64,000 nt of DNA from Streptococcus cristatus (GTDB taxonomy: Bacteria > Bacillota > Bacilli > Lactobacillales > Streptococcaceae): contig NZ_KQ969062.1 of assembly GCF_001578775.1 (NCBI RefSeq), forward strand, positions 737,914 to 801,913, read 5' to 3'. The notes beneath the pieces are model-generated. The model made no database searches. It had not been told where the DNA came from and worked only from the letters and a program-made list of their open reading frames with translations. The position numbers and the translations under genes are program-made. Below, one piece after another: positions 55,509 through 64,000 of the stretch. Numbering within the stretch: the first letter of the stretch is position 1; the number at the start of each line of letters is the position of its first letter.

Positions 55509-55979
55509 TCATTTACTAAAGAAAAATGGGGGGGCAAATTCTTTGAGTTTATCAAAGCATTCGATAGCAGCTTGATTATCTTCGCAGATGATCAGGCAGA
55601 CATCGTCTCCGCAGACTGTAGCAACAATCTGGGGTAATTCCAGAGCGTCTAAAATGGCACCAAAAGATTGGGCTAGTCCGGGCAAAGTTTTCATGACGAC
55701 TTGATGCTGAACGGGGCGGAGCATGACGAGGGCATCTTCCATATAGAAGCGTAGTCTTTTCTCCCAACGAGAAGGGGCGATACTGTTAATGACATAATAG
55801 GATTTGTCGTTTTCGGTCACCTTGACTAGATTGAGAGTTTTCATGTCACGAGAGAGAGTAGACTGGGTGACAATGACGCCGTTTGCTTCCAGTAGTTCTT
55901 GGAGTTCCTGCTGGGTATGGACTCTTTTTTCCATGATGAGGGAGCGAATGAGGCGATGCCTACTTTCGATTTTATTCAT
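55509..55979 (-). CDS. arcR: ArgR-family regulator ArcR
   Basis: Hexameric arginine-responsive regulator, 156 aa. The start at 55979 ([20 protein letters not shown]) has AGGTGA upstream; the longer frame to 56066 would lie inside queA. It has an N-terminal winged helix ([25 protein letters not shown]) and a C-terminal arginine-binding domain with [14 protein letters not shown]. The queA-arcR arrangement beside the ADI operon matches S. gordonii, where ArcR is needed for arc expression. Confidence 0.92.
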   Translation of the reverse strand: MNKIESRHRLIRSLIMEKRVHTQQELQELLEANGVIVTQSTLSRDMKTLNLVKVTENDKSYYVINSIAPSRWEKRLRFYMEDALVMLRPVQHQVVMKTLPGLAQSFGAILDALELPQIVATVCGDDVCLIICEDNQAAIECFDKLKEFAPPFFFSK

Positions 55980-55992
55980 AGATTCACCTGTA

Positions 55993-57021
55993 TTATTTGA
56001 TAAACATAGCGTCGCCAAAGCTGAAGAAGCGGTAGCGCTCAGCGATAGCATGCTCATAGGCTTCAAGTGTCAGTTGGCGTCCAGCAAAAGCTGATACCAG
56101 CATGACAAGGGTTGATTTTGGCAAGTGGAAGTTGGTTGAAAAAGCATCGACAATCTTCCACTGATAGCCTGGTTTGATAAAGATATTGGTCCAGCCGGAG
56201 TCTGCTTGGATTTGACCCTCAAATTTGCTGCCGATTGTTTCCAGTGTCCGGATAGAAGTAGTGCCGACAGCAACGATGCGGTGGCCGCTTGCCTTGACTT
56301 GACGCAGGGTCTCAGCTGCTTCTTCAGACAAGCTATAAAATTCGGAATGCATTTCATGCTCTTCCAAGTTGTCAACTGATACAGGACGGAAGGTTCCAAG
56401 CCCCACATGCAGGGTCAGGTAGACGAGTTTAACGCCTTTTGCCGCAATTTTATCCAGCAATTCCTCCGTGAAATGGAGGCCAGCGGTTGGAGCAGCGGCG
56501 GAGCCGTTTTCTTTAGCATAGACTGTCTGGTAGCGTTCACGGTCTTCTAGCTTCTCGTGGATATAAGGCGGCAGGGGCATTTCACCCAAACTTTCTAGGA
56601 CTTCTAAGAAAATGCCCTGATAATCAAAGCGAACGATCCGTCCACCGTGTTCCAGCTCCTCTGTAACGGTGGCGGTCAAACGGCCATCACCGAAAGAAAC
56701 ACGTGTTCCGACTCTTAGACGTTTGGCAGGCTTAGCTAGGACTTCCCAGAAGTCTCCTTGGGTATTTTTCAAGAGCAGGAGCTCGACATGGCCGCCGGTT
56801 TCAGGCTTGGTTCCATAAAGGCGAGCTGGCAGGACGCGGGTATTATTCATAACCAAAGCATCACCTGGTTCAAGTTGGTCAATAATATTGTCAAAATGTT
56901 GGTCAATAAACTGGCCAGTTTCCCGATCTACAATGAGTAGGCGAGAAGAGTCTCGCTTTTCCAGAGGAGTTTGAGCAATCAGTTCTTCCGGTAAGTGAAA
57001 ATCAAAATCAGCAGTATTCAT
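55993..57021 (-). CDS. queA: S-adenosylmethionine:tRNA ribosyltransferase-isomerase
   Basis: Makes epoxyqueuosine in tRNA. The 342-aa protein shows [24 protein letters not shown] at the start, [24 protein letters not shown] (signature) and [18 protein letters not shown]. It is followed by arcR after 13 bases and preceded by a small membrane protein gene after 9 bases, so the three form one minus-strand operon. Ribosome site AAGGAG. Confidence 0.97.
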   Translation of the reverse strand: MNTADFDFHLPEELIAQTPLEKRDSSRLLIVDRETGQFIDQHFDNIIDQLEPGDALVMNNTRVLPARLYGTKPETGGHVELLLLKNTQGDFWEVLAKPAKRLRVGTRVSFGDGRLTATVTEELEHGGRIVRFDYQGIFLEVLESLGEMPLPPYIHEKLEDRERYQTVYAKENGSAAAPTAGLHFTEELLDKIAAKGVKLVYLTLHVGLGTFRPVSVDNLEEHEMHSEFYSLSEEAAETLRQVKASGHRIVAVGTTSIRTLETIGSKFEGQIQADSGWTNIFIKPGYQWKIVDAFSTNFHLPKSTLVMLVSAFAGRQLTLEAYEHAIAERYRFFSFGDAMFIK

Positions 57022-57030
57022 TCTATCTCC

Positions 57031-57204
57031 TTAAATAGTTCTCATGATCCAAATATAGTAGGCAGCAAGTAAAAAGGGAATACTGATAAAGAAAATTCCC
57101 AGGCATAAAAAAATTAGTTGCCAACCGAGATATTTTTTCAAGAAAAGCCCAGTGGTAAAAAGGGCAATTCCGAGTAAAAAAATTATAATCATTGGTAATA
57201 GCAT
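57031..57204 (-). CDS. Small two-span membrane protein
   Basis: A 57-aa hydrophobic protein starting MLLPMIIIFLLGIALFTTGL, with two membrane segments (about 3-21 and 27-50) and a short basic-charged turn (LKKYLGWQ). No family recognised. The frame is open to 57279, but a -10 element lies between, so the Met at 57204 is chosen; no ribosome site precedes it. First gene of the queA-arcR operon. Confidence 0.6.
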   Translation of the reverse strand: MLLPMIIIFLLGIALFTTGLFLKKYLGWQLIFLCLGIFFISIPFLLAAYYIWIMRTI

Positions 57205-57210
57205 GCTTTT

Positions 57211-57219
57211 ATTATACCA
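57211..57219 (-). promoter_or_regulatory. Extended -10 promoter of the small protein-queA-arcR operon
   Basis: Minus strand TGGTATAAT. The predicted transcription start falls at or within two bases of the ATG at 57204, so the mRNA may be leaderless. Confidence 0.6.
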
Positions 57220-57272
57220 TGATTTGACGCTAAGTCTCTCAGTAAAATTTGAAAAAATTAAGTAGAATCTAC

Positions 57273-57301
57273 TTGACAAAAATTGGTCTATACCATATAA
57301 T
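57273..57301 (+). promoter_or_regulatory. nagB promoter with NagR-like operator in the spacer
   Basis: TTGACA, 17 bases, TATAAT. The spacer contains TGGTCTATACCA (57284-57295), an inverted repeat with one mismatch. It resembles the operator of GntR/HutC-type amino-sugar repressors (NagR/YvoA). A repressor bound here would block RNA polymerase until GlcN-6-P or GlcNAc-6-P accumulates. Confidence 0.75.
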
Positions 57302-57338
57302 AAAATAAGGAATACATCAAGAAAAATAGGAGAATAGA

Positions 57339-58046
57339 ATGAAAGTTATTCGTGTTGAGAATCAAGTAGAAGGCGCAAAGGTAGCTTTAGAAATCTTGAA
57401 AGAAAAGTTGGCTCAGGGGGCCAAAACATTGGGGTTGGCAACAGGAAGTAGCCCGATTGAGTTTTACAAGCAAATCATTGCCAGTGACCTAGATTTATCA
57501 GAGCTGACCAGTGTAAACCTAGATGAGTATGTGGGACTTTCAGAAGACAATCCCCAGTCTTACCGTTACTTTATGAATGAGCAGCTATTTAATAAAAAGC
57601 CTTTCAAAGAAAGCTTTTTGCCAAACGGTGCAGCAGAAGATGTGGAAGCAGAAGTGAAACGCTACAATCAAGTCTTGGCAGATCATCCAGTAGATTTGCA
57701 AATTTTGGGAATTGGGACCAATGGTCATATTGGCTTTAATGAGCCAGGAACTAGTTTTGATAGCACTGTTCATATTGTTGACTTGGAGCAGTCAACTATC
57801 CAAGCGAACGCTCGCTTCTTTGAGAAGATAGAGGACGTACCGACTCAAGCCATCTCAATGGGAATTCGGAATATCTTAGATGCAAAATCAATCATCCTCT
57901 TTGCCTATGGCGCTTCTAAAGCTCAAGCCATTGCAGGAACAGTCCGAGGAGAGGTAACAGAAACGGTGCCAGCTAGCGCCCTTCAAGGCCATGAAGATGT
58001 CGTGATTATTGCAGACAAAGAAGCTCTAAGTTTATTAGAAGCTTAA
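57339..58046 (+). CDS. nagB: Glucosamine-6-phosphate deaminase
   Basis: Converts glucosamine-6-P to fructose-6-P and ammonia. The 235-aa protein shows [26 protein letters not shown] (catalytic Asp), [17 protein letters not shown] (catalytic His/Glu) and [10 protein letters not shown]. It is the short Gram-positive form without the allosteric C-terminus of the E. coli enzyme. Confidence 0.97.
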   Translation: MKVIRVENQVEGAKVALEILKEKLAQGAKTLGLATGSSPIEFYKQIIASDLDLSELTSVNLDEYVGLSEDNPQSYRYFMNEQLFNKKPFKESFLPNGAAEDVEAEVKRYNQVLADHPVDLQILGIGTNGHIGFNEPGTSFDSTVHIVDLEQSTIQANARFFEKIEDVPTQAISMGIRNILDAKSIILFAYGASKAQAIAGTVRGEVTETVPASALQGHEDVVIIADKEALSLLEA

Positions 58047-58056
58047 CAATCTATTT

Positions 58057-58086
58057 CCTATCTAATTTTTAGATAGGATTTTTTAT
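58057..58086 (+). terminator. nagB terminator
   Basis: TCCTATCTA pairs perfectly with TAGATAGGA, followed by seven T. Confidence 0.92.
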
Positions 58087-58152
58087 ATTTATCAAAAACT
58101 TGATTAAAAATATGATATACTAGTTAGGAATGAATTTTTTTGGAGGATAAAT

Positions 58153-59496
58153 GTGAAGAAGAAGTTTTTGGTGTTTGGATTGATTTTGTCTGCCTTTCTA
58201 TCACCGCTTTCTGCTGCGGCAGATGAATTGGTAGATATGGCACGAAAAATGTATCCCAATGAAAATGTACAAGCAATCAATCGTCCTAAGTCATCTTTGA
58301 TGATTGACGGAAATACGGGTGATATACTGTGGCAGGATAACATTGATGAGGTTCGCGATCCAGCTAGCATGAGTAAGATCATGACCTTGTACTTGGTTTT
58401 TGAAGCCATTAAAGAGGGAAAACTCAGTTTAGATACGGTGATTAAGGCGACGCCGCAAGATCAGGCGGTTGCGGAAATTTATGAAATTTCCAATAATAAA
58501 ATCGTGGCTGGAGTCAATTATACTGTTTCTGAGCTGATTACCATGACAGTTGTACCCTCTTCTAACGCAACAACAGTGATGCTGGCAAATTATCTATCAG
58601 ATAATGATCCCGATGCTTTCTTGGATAAGATGAACGCGAAAGCGCAGGAACTAGGCATGACCAACACCAAATGGTTTAATGCCAGTGGTGCTGCAGCGGT
58701 TTCCTTTAAAGGTTACTATACTCCTCAAAGATATAATAACTACGCTAGCAACCAAACAACTGCGCGTGATTTAGGAATTTTAGTTTATAATTTTGTAAAG
58801 AACTATCCAGATATTTTAAATTATACCAATCAGGCTAAGGTGACTGTCAAGGCTGGGACGCCTTATGAAGAAACATTTGAGACTTATAATTACTCTCTGC
58901 CAGGTGCTCGCTATGCTCTAGAGGGAGTAGATGGTCTGAAGACAGGCTCAAGTCCGAACGGTGCCTTCAACTACATTGCAACTGTCAAGCGTGGAAATCA
59001 GCGCGTGATTGGCGTTATCATGGGCGTTGGCGACTGGTCTGACCAAGACGGTGAATATTACCGCCATCCATTTGGAAATGCCTTGATCGAAAAATCTTAT
59101 GCTGATTACGAGTACAAGAAACTGTTCTCTAAAGGGAAGCAGGTGATTGATGGAAAAACTTACAATCTGCCAGAAGATTTTTATGCAACAATCAAAAAAG
59201 ATGCGAAGGCAAAGCCTGTAGTTGAAAATGGTGTCTTGAAGGCTGGAAATGATCTATATACGCTCTCTCCAAAGATCTCTGATGAGATGAAAGTGGAGGA
59301 AGTAGATGCTTCTGTCACCCAGTCTGCCAAAGAAGAAGTCACTAAGAAAGAAAATAATAAAACTTGGTATAGTGACTTGCTAAGCAACCGCTGGTTAATT
59401 GCCTTGCCAATTGTCATTATTGTCCTGATTTTCTATATTGAGAATCGGAAATCGAGAAAAGCTAAAGCAGCTGCTAGAAAGCAAAGATTTAAATAA
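58153..59496 (+). CDS. dacA: D-alanyl-D-alanine carboxypeptidase (PBP3-like DacA)
   Basis: Low-molecular-weight PBP that trims peptidoglycan pentapeptides. A 447-aa protein with GTG start (TGGAGG 6 bases upstream) and a signal peptide (1-23, cleavage near AAA-DE). The S11 active site is complete: SMSK (Ser72-Lys75), SSN (136-138), KTGSS. A membrane-proximal beta domain (about 300-380) and a C-terminal membrane helix (WLIALPIVIIVLIFYI) with basic tail follow. Confidence 0.95.
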   Translation: MKKKFLVFGLILSAFLSPLSAAADELVDMARKMYPNENVQAINRPKSSLMIDGNTGDILWQDNIDEVRDPASMSKIMTLYLVFEAIKEGKLSLDTVIKATPQDQAVAEIYEISNNKIVAGVNYTVSELITMTVVPSSNATTVMLANYLSDNDPDAFLDKMNAKAQELGMTNTKWFNASGAAAVSFKGYYTPQRYNNYASNQTTARDLGILVYNFVKNYPDILNYTNQAKVTVKAGTPYEETFETYNYSLPGARYALEGVDGLKTGSSPNGAFNYIATVKRGNQRVIGVIMGVGDWSDQDGEYYRHPFGNALIEKSYADYEYKKLFSKGKQVIDGKTYNLPEDFYATIKKDAKAKPVVENGVLKAGNDLYTLSPKISDEMKVEEVDASVTQSAKEEVTKKENNKTWYSDLLSNRWLIALPIVIIVLIFYIENRKSRKAKAAARKQRFK

Positions 59497-59525
59497 AGGC
59501 TTGTACTTAGTTTGCAAGCTGAGAT

Positions 59526-59698
59526 AGAGGCTGGGACAAAAGTCCTAGCCTCTCAATTGTCTTTGGATTGTCGAGCAAGACGCAGTGGTTGAGTGGGCTC
59601 TACTACGCTGATTTCATCAGCTTTTACAGCCCTACTCAACTGTGCGGAGGTGGGACGACGAAATCGAATTCTAACGAATTACCGATTTCTGTCCCACT
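59526..59698. repeat. Structured intergenic element with three hairpins
   Basis: Three consecutive inverted repeats fill the dacA-MFS gap. First, GAGGCTGGGAC/GTCCTAGCCTC (59527-59552). Second, a long imperfect stem whose arms are CGCAGTGGTTGAGTGGGCT (from 59581) and AGCCCTACTCAACTGTGCG (ending 59646). Third, GTGGGAC plus GAAATCG pairing with CGATTTC plus GTCCCAC (59650-59697). The first arms recur in the terminator at 47696. It looks like a dispersed streptococcal intergenic repeat. Confidence 0.75.
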
Positions 59699-59728
59699 CT
59701 CTATTCTATTTTTGGAGAGGTTTTGATG

Positions 59729-60895
59729 ATGGGGAAAAAGTTTTCTAATAGCTATTTGGCTTATTTTTTGATGTATAATTTTTATTTTCTGTCCAATTCA
59801 TTGTTTTCGACCTTGATATCTGTTTATATGCTGGATAAGGGGTACACGGCTGGTCAAGTATCTATCGTCGTATCAGCTTCTTTCTTTTCTTCCATGCTGG
59901 CTCAGCCGATCATGGGTCTGTTAAATGATACTCTTGGCATCAAGAGGGTTTCGCTTATCAGTTTTTTCCTGATTATCTTGGGAGACATCTTTTTCATGGA
60001 GGCTGATAATCTATGGCTCTTAGCCATTTGGTATAGTTTTGTCTTGATGCTCATCAATGGGGTGGGGACTGTGATGGATGTACTGGCAACCCAAAGTCCT
60101 TATAAATATGGGAAAATTCGAATTTGGGGAACAATCGGTTATGCCGTCGGTTCACAGCTGGCAGGTTTGATTTATAAAAATATTTCTCCCCAGGCCATCT
60201 ATCTGGTCTTTATCGGGACTATGATGCTGAGTATTTTAGGGGTTCTTGGCATGAATCCCAAGCGAGATAGATTAACTAAAAAGACTGAAAAACGAGGCCA
60301 TTCGCTCTTTTCAGCCATTCTAAAAAACAGAACCTATCTTTTTTATCTTTTCCTTGTTGCCCTTTACTCTGGTGTGGGCAATACAGGACATACCTATATT
60401 CCTTCCATGCTAGAATCCAGCGGTTTAAGTGTTGATTGGGCAACGACTGTTGTGGCTGTCTCTGTACTATGCGAGGCTCCCTTAATCTTTTATTCCTATC
60501 TTTTCATGGATAAGATAGCTGTCAAAAAGTTGCTCTATATCTGCTTAGGCATGATGCTTCTTCAGTATGCGGTCTATGCTTTAAACTTTGGCTTAGGCTC
60601 GAAAATCGTAGTCACTCTGCTTTCCAAGCATGCTTCAGGCATGGTACTGACTATGCTTAGTCTGCGTATCGTAGCAAATCTGGTAGATGAAAAATATTTG
60701 GTGACCGCTTTTGCGTTACTACAGACAGGGAGAAATCTAGGAACAATTTTCATCCAGAATATGTCAGGGTCTATCTTAGATCGTTTTGGTTATGGTAGTA
60801 TGAATTTCATGTTGGCAGCGATCATAGGTCTAGTGCTCTTGCTTGCTCTCTTCTTGAAAGTTCCTGAAAAAAAGAATCAGAATTTATTTGGATAA
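59729..60895 (+). CDS. MFS transporter
   Basis: Twelve-segment permease of the major facilitator superfamily, related to the MFS_1/LacY-like branch; the substrate is not evident. Visible features are FYFLSNSLFSTLISVYMLDKGYTAGQVSIV at the start, the loop 2-3 motif GLLNDTLGIKRV and RIWGTIGYAVGSQLAG. TTG-ATG-ATG at 59723-59731 offers three starts; the last ATG is best spaced (8 bases) from GGAGAGG. Single-gene unit. Confidence 0.85.
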   Translation: MGKKFSNSYLAYFLMYNFYFLSNSLFSTLISVYMLDKGYTAGQVSIVVSASFFSSMLAQPIMGLLNDTLGIKRVSLISFFLIILGDIFFMEADNLWLLAIWYSFVLMLINGVGTVMDVLATQSPYKYGKIRIWGTIGYAVGSQLAGLIYKNISPQAIYLVFIGTMMLSILGVLGMNPKRDRLTKKTEKRGHSLFSAILKNRTYLFYLFLVALYSGVGNTGHTYIPSMLESSGLSVDWATTVVAVSVLCEAPLIFYSYLFMDKIAVKKLLYICLGMMLLQYAVYALNFGLGSKIVVTLLSKHASGMVLTMLSLRIVANLVDEKYLVTAFALLQTGRNLGTIFIQNMSGSILDRFGYGSMNFMLAAIIGLVLLLALFLKVPEKKNQNLFG

Positions 60896-60896
60896 G

Positions 60897-60932
60897 AAAA
60901 AACGAGTTTGGAAACTTTTCAGCTCGTTTTTG
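60897..60932 (+). terminator. MFS gene terminator
   Basis: AAAAACGAG pairs perfectly with CTCGTTTTT around a 16-base loop. Confidence 0.82.
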
Positions 60933-61008
60933 TTTAGGGAGATTACATAAGTGAGAGAATAAATAACACCTCGTTCCATTTCACAAGCCCTCTCTTTTGC
61001 TTTTTAAT

Positions 61009-61016
61009 TACGAATA
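61009..61016 (+). promoter_or_regulatory. cin-box (ComX/SigX promoter) of coiA
   Basis: TACGAATA is a perfect copy of the late-competence combox, preceded by a T-rich stretch and 37 bases before the coiA start. It predicts induction only when the competence sigma factor is made. Confidence 0.93.
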
Positions 61017-61053
61017 AAGATATAAAAGACATTATATTGAAAGGGAAATACTC

Positions 61054-62013
61054 ATGTTGCTTGCGAAAAATAAAGAGGGGATTTTGCTGAATGCGATGGA
61101 AAAGCAGCCTTCTCTAGGCGAACAAACCTTTTGTCCGGCCTGTTCGGGAGCGGTCCGCTTCAAAAAAGGAAGGGTCATGCGACCGCATTTTGCGCATATT
61201 TCTCTTGAAAATTGTTCATTTTATACGGAAAATGAAAGTGTGGAGCATTTGAACTTGAAAGCTGGCCTTTATAGCTGGGGGAAGCAAAGTCAAGAGATTC
61301 AGGTGGAGGCCTTTTTACCTGAGATAAGGCAGATTGCTGACCTTTTGTTGGACGGTCGCATAGCGCTGGAGGTTCAATGCAGTCCTCTTAGTCAGGAAAG
61401 ACTTGAGGAAAGGACGCTATCCTATCGCCAGCATGACTATCAGGTTCTCTGGCTTTTGGGCAAGAAATTATGGTTAAAACAGTCGCTGACGAAACTGCAA
61501 AAGGACTTTCTTTATTTTAGTCAAAATATGGGCTTTCATCTTTGGGAATTGGATGAGAAAAAGAAGGAGCTTCGGCTTAAATATCTCATTCACGTAGACT
61601 TGCATGGGCGAGCTCAGTACAAGGTCAAATCCTTTCCTTTTGGTCAAGGCTGTCTTTTATCCGTCTTGCGCAGTCCCTTTCAAAAGCAGGTGCTAGAGAG
61701 CTATCTGGCTAAGCAAGATCCGGAGATTTGTCGCTATGTTCGTCAGCAACTTTATTACCAGCAGCCTCGCTGGATGAAGCTCCAAGCCCAGCTCTATCAA
61801 AAAGGAGACAATCTTCTGACCAAGTCAGCCGAGGATTTTTATCCGCAAGTTCGGCCTGTCCAAGCCAGCTCCTTTTGTCAAATAACAAGAGACTTGGCGC
61901 CCTATTACCAGCACTTTCATCGCTATTATCAGACTGAAAAAAATAAGCAGCTTCAAATTATCTATCCACCGATATTTTATGCGAGGATTTCCCCCACTTT
62001 TATGATAAAATAG
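61054..62013 (+). CDS. coiA: Competence protein CoiA
   Basis: Late competence protein needed for transformation and proposed to have a nuclease-like domain. A 319-aa protein with the N-terminal [22 protein letters not shown] zinc-like motif and the nuclease-fold region [26 protein letters not shown] (Asp, Glu, x-Gln). The cin-box upstream confirms identity. pepF follows after 20 bases and may be co-induced. Confidence 0.95.
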   Translation: MLLAKNKEGILLNAMEKQPSLGEQTFCPACSGAVRFKKGRVMRPHFAHISLENCSFYTENESVEHLNLKAGLYSWGKQSQEIQVEAFLPEIRQIADLLLDGRIALEVQCSPLSQERLEERTLSYRQHDYQVLWLLGKKLWLKQSLTKLQKDFLYFSQNMGFHLWELDEKKKELRLKYLIHVDLHGRAQYKVKSFPFGQGCLLSVLRSPFQKQVLESYLAKQDPEICRYVRQQLYYQQPRWMKLQAQLYQKGDNLLTKSAEDFYPQVRPVQASSFCQITRDLAPYYQHFHRYYQTEKNKQLQIIYPPIFYARISPTFMIK

Positions 62014-62033
62014 AAAAGATGGAGGAAATTTCT

Positions 62034-63836
62034 ATGGCAAAACAAAGAAATGAAATTGAAGAAAAATATACTTGGGATTTGACAACAATTTTCCCAACAG
62101 ATGAAGCCTTTGAAGCGGAGTTGGCGCAGGTTTCAGAAGAAGTGAAGAAGGCAGCTAGTTTGGCTGGGCATTTGCTGGATTCAGCGGACAGTCTCTTAAA
62201 AACGACTGAAGTGCAGTTGGACTTGATGCGCCGTATTGAGAAACTTTATTCCTATGCTCACATGAAGAACGACCAGGATACACGTGTGGCTAAGTACCAA
62301 GAGTATCAGGCTAAGGGGATGACTCTTTACAGCGAATTTGGTCAAAGTTTTGCTTTCTATGAGCCCGAATTTATGGCGATTACAGAAGAGCAGTACCAAG
62401 CTTTCCTGGCTGAGCAGCCAGCACTGCAGCTGTATCAGCATTATTTTGACAAGCTTTTGAAAAAGAAAGCCCACATCCTGACCCAGCGCGAAGAGGAGCT
62501 ATTGGCTGGTGCTGGTGAAATCTTTGGCGCAGCAGGCGAAACCTTTGCGATCCTGGATAATGCGGATATCGTCTTTCCTATGGTGCATGATGAAGATGGA
62601 AATGAAGTTCAGCTCAGCCACGGCAACTATATCACCTTGGTCGAGTCTAAGAACCGAGAAGTCCGTAAGGAAGCTTACGAGGCTCTTTATAGCGTATACG
62701 AGCAGTACCAGCATACCTATGCTAAGACTCTGCATACCAATGTCAAGGTACACAATTACAATGCGAAAGTCCGCAAGTTCTCCTCTGCCCGTGAAGCAGC
62801 CTTGTCAGCGGACTTTATTCCAGAAAGTGTTTATGATAGCCTAGTTTCAGCTGTCAACAAGCATTTGCCTCTCTTGCAGCGTTATATCGCTTTACGAGCG
62901 AAGATTCTAGGCATTTCTGATTTGAAGATGTATGATATGTACACACCTTTGTCAGAGACAGACTACAAGTTTACTTATGAGGAAGCCTTGGCTAAGTCTG
63001 AGGAAGTCCTGGCTATTCTGGGTGAGGATTATCTGAGCCGAGTGAAGACAGCCTTCTCAGAGCGCTGGATTGATGTTCATGAAAATCAAGGCAAGCGCTC
63101 AGGAGCATACTCAGGCGGTTCTTATGATACCAATGCCTTTATGTTGCTCAACTGGCAGGATACACTGGACAATCTCTTTACCTTGGTGCATGAGACAGGC
63201 CACAGTATGCACTCAAGTTATACTCGTGAGACCCAGCCTTATGTTTATGGAGACTACTCTATCTTCCTAGCTGAGATTGCTTCAACGACCAATGAGAATA
63301 TCCTGACAGAGAAGCTCTTGGAAGAAGTAGAGGACGATGCTACCCGCTTTGCTATCCTCAATCACTTTTTGGATGGCTTTAGAGGTACGGTCTTCCGTCA
63401 AACCCAGTTTGCTGAGTTTGAGCACGCTATCCACAAGGCTGACCAAGAAGGTCAAGTTTTGACCAGCGAGTTTCTCAATGAGCTCTATGCTGACTTGAAC
63501 GAGAAATACTATGGACTGAAAAAAGAAGACAATCCGCAGATTCAGTACGAATGGGCACGGATTCCGCATTTCTACTATGATTATTATGTTTTCCAATATT
63601 CAACAGGATTTTCAGCGGCTTCTGCCTTGGCTGAAAAGATTGTCCATGGCAGTCAGGAAGACAAGGACAAGTATCTGGACTATCTCAAAGCTGGGAACTC
63701 TGACTACCCACTTAATGTCATCAAAAAAGCAGGTGTGGATATGGAAAAAGAAGACTACCTGAACGCTGCTTTTGCTGTCTTTGAGCGTCGCTTGGACGAA
63801 TTTGAAGTCTTAGTAGAAAAGTTGGGACTGGCATAA
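62034..63836 (+). CDS. pepF: Oligoendopeptidase F
   Basis: Cytoplasmic zinc peptidase of family M3B. HEXXH motif HETGH at 386-390 ([13 protein letters not shown]) and the third ligand Glu about 25 residues later in [10 protein letters not shown]. Start at 62034 ([20 protein letters not shown]) chosen because GGAGGA lies before it; the frame begins at 62019. About 600 aa, normal for the family. In streptococci the coiA-pepF pair is conserved. Confidence 0.95.
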   Translation: MAKQRNEIEEKYTWDLTTIFPTDEAFEAELAQVSEEVKKAASLAGHLLDSADSLLKTTEVQLDLMRRIEKLYSYAHMKNDQDTRVAKYQEYQAKGMTLYSEFGQSFAFYEPEFMAITEEQYQAFLAEQPALQLYQHYFDKLLKKKAHILTQREEELLAGAGEIFGAAGETFAILDNADIVFPMVHDEDGNEVQLSHGNYITLVESKNREVRKEAYEALYSVYEQYQHTYAKTLHTNVKVHNYNAKVRKFSSAREAALSADFIPESVYDSLVSAVNKHLPLLQRYIALRAKILGISDLKMYDMYTPLSETDYKFTYEEALAKSEEVLAILGEDYLSRVKTAFSERWIDVHENQGKRSGAYSGGSYDTNAFMLLNWQDTLDNLFTLVHETGHSMHSSYTRETQPYVYGDYSIFLAEIASTTNENILTEKLLEEVEDDATRFAILNHFLDGFRGTVFRQTQFAEFEHAIHKADQEGQVLTSEFLNELYADLNEKYYGLKKEDNPQIQYEWARIPHFYYDYYVFQYSTGFSAASALAEKIVHGSQEDKDKYLDYLKAGNSDYPLNVIKKAGVDMEKEDYLNAAFAVFERRLDEFEVLVEKLGLA

Positions 63837-63837
63837 G

Positions 63838-64000
63838 ATGGTCGAGACTTATAATCAAAACTCTAATCCTAATATGCGCCGGCCAGTAGTCAAGGAAGAG
63901 ATTGTAGACTTTATGAGACGGCGACTCCAGCCAGTTTCTGGTGGACTCAAGGAGCTGGAGGATTTTGCCAGAGCTGAAAATGTACCCGTGATTCCCCATG
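63838..64000 (+). CDS. O-methyltransferase, 3' part outside window
   Basis: The first 54 codons of the gene that normally follows pepF in streptococci: MVETYNQNSNPNMRRPVVKE at the start, then a helical region GLKELEDFARAENVPVIPH typical of the N-terminus of SAM-dependent class I O-methyltransferases (COG4122). The start lies 1 base after the pepF stop, so translation is probably coupled. The catalytic part is not visible. Confidence 0.75.
   Translation, partial: MVETYNQNSNPNMRRPVVKEEIVDFMRRRLQPVSGGLKELEDFARAENVPVIPH

Noticed and set aside
55804..56094. Plus-strand frame across arcR/queA
   Set aside because: Antisense shadow of two well-supported minus-strand genes.

Overview
The window is a low-GC Firmicute chromosome segment and almost certainly comes from an oral Streptococcus of the sanguinis/gordonii/cristatus type. 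The evidence is the streptococcal division-gene order, an arcABCDT arginine deiminase operon with Flp- and ArcR-type regulators, a ComX (cin-box) promoter on coiA, CiaR-type promoters, and an accessory Sec (SecA2/SecY2) locus. The species cannot be fixed from the sequence alone.

Region by region. 1-7828 is the division cluster: murG (cut by the window edge), divIB, ftsA, ftsZ, ylmE-type PLP protein, sepF, ylmG, ylmH, divIVA. It is followed by a T-box leader and ileS. 11-16.5 kb holds housekeeping genes (NUDIX, DUF1827, AI-2E family permease, PEP carboxykinase, CBS/CNNM protein). 16.5-18.3 kb is a deletion scar of the trehalose locus: the 3' parts of divergent treR and treA are joined at a 6-bp microhomology. 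A CiaR-type promoter lies on each side, and the right one drives a probable csRNA. pflA follows.

19.5-43.7 kb is an accessory Sec and glycosylation locus: GT8 glycosyltransferase, secY2, asp1, asp2, asp3, secA2, a serine-rich repeat protein, a degenerate GH1 protein, a DivIVA-like protein, gtfA, gtfB and a small membrane protein. It departs from the textbook arrangement in several ways. The serine-rich protein has no visible signal peptide or LPXTG anchor. Asp3 carries an Asp2-like C-terminal extension without the nucleophile. The GT8 protein carries a GtfB-like C-terminal half. A GH1 remnant and a DivIVA-like protein are embedded in the cluster.

The locus is split by an intact 6.4-kb transposon (33203-39571) with 14-bp-core terminal inverted repeats and a perfect 8-bp target duplication. 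Its IS1595/ISXO2-type transposase is accompanied by a winged-helix protein, a leader ORF built on 20 copies of a pentanucleotide, a nuclease-methyltransferase fusion and a specificity subunit. This looks like a mobile, possibly phase-variable, BcgI-like restriction-modification cassette. I consider it the most interesting object in the window, together with the atypical accessory Sec substrate.

43.7-64 kb holds holA, sodA, a beta-lactamase-fold protein, a YhfC-type membrane protein, the complete ADI operon (flp, arcABCDT) with a convergent small-membrane-protein/queA/arcR operon, nagB with an operator-like site inside its promoter, dacA, a structured intergenic element, an MFS permease, coiA with its cin-box, pepF, and the start of an O-methyltransferase gene.
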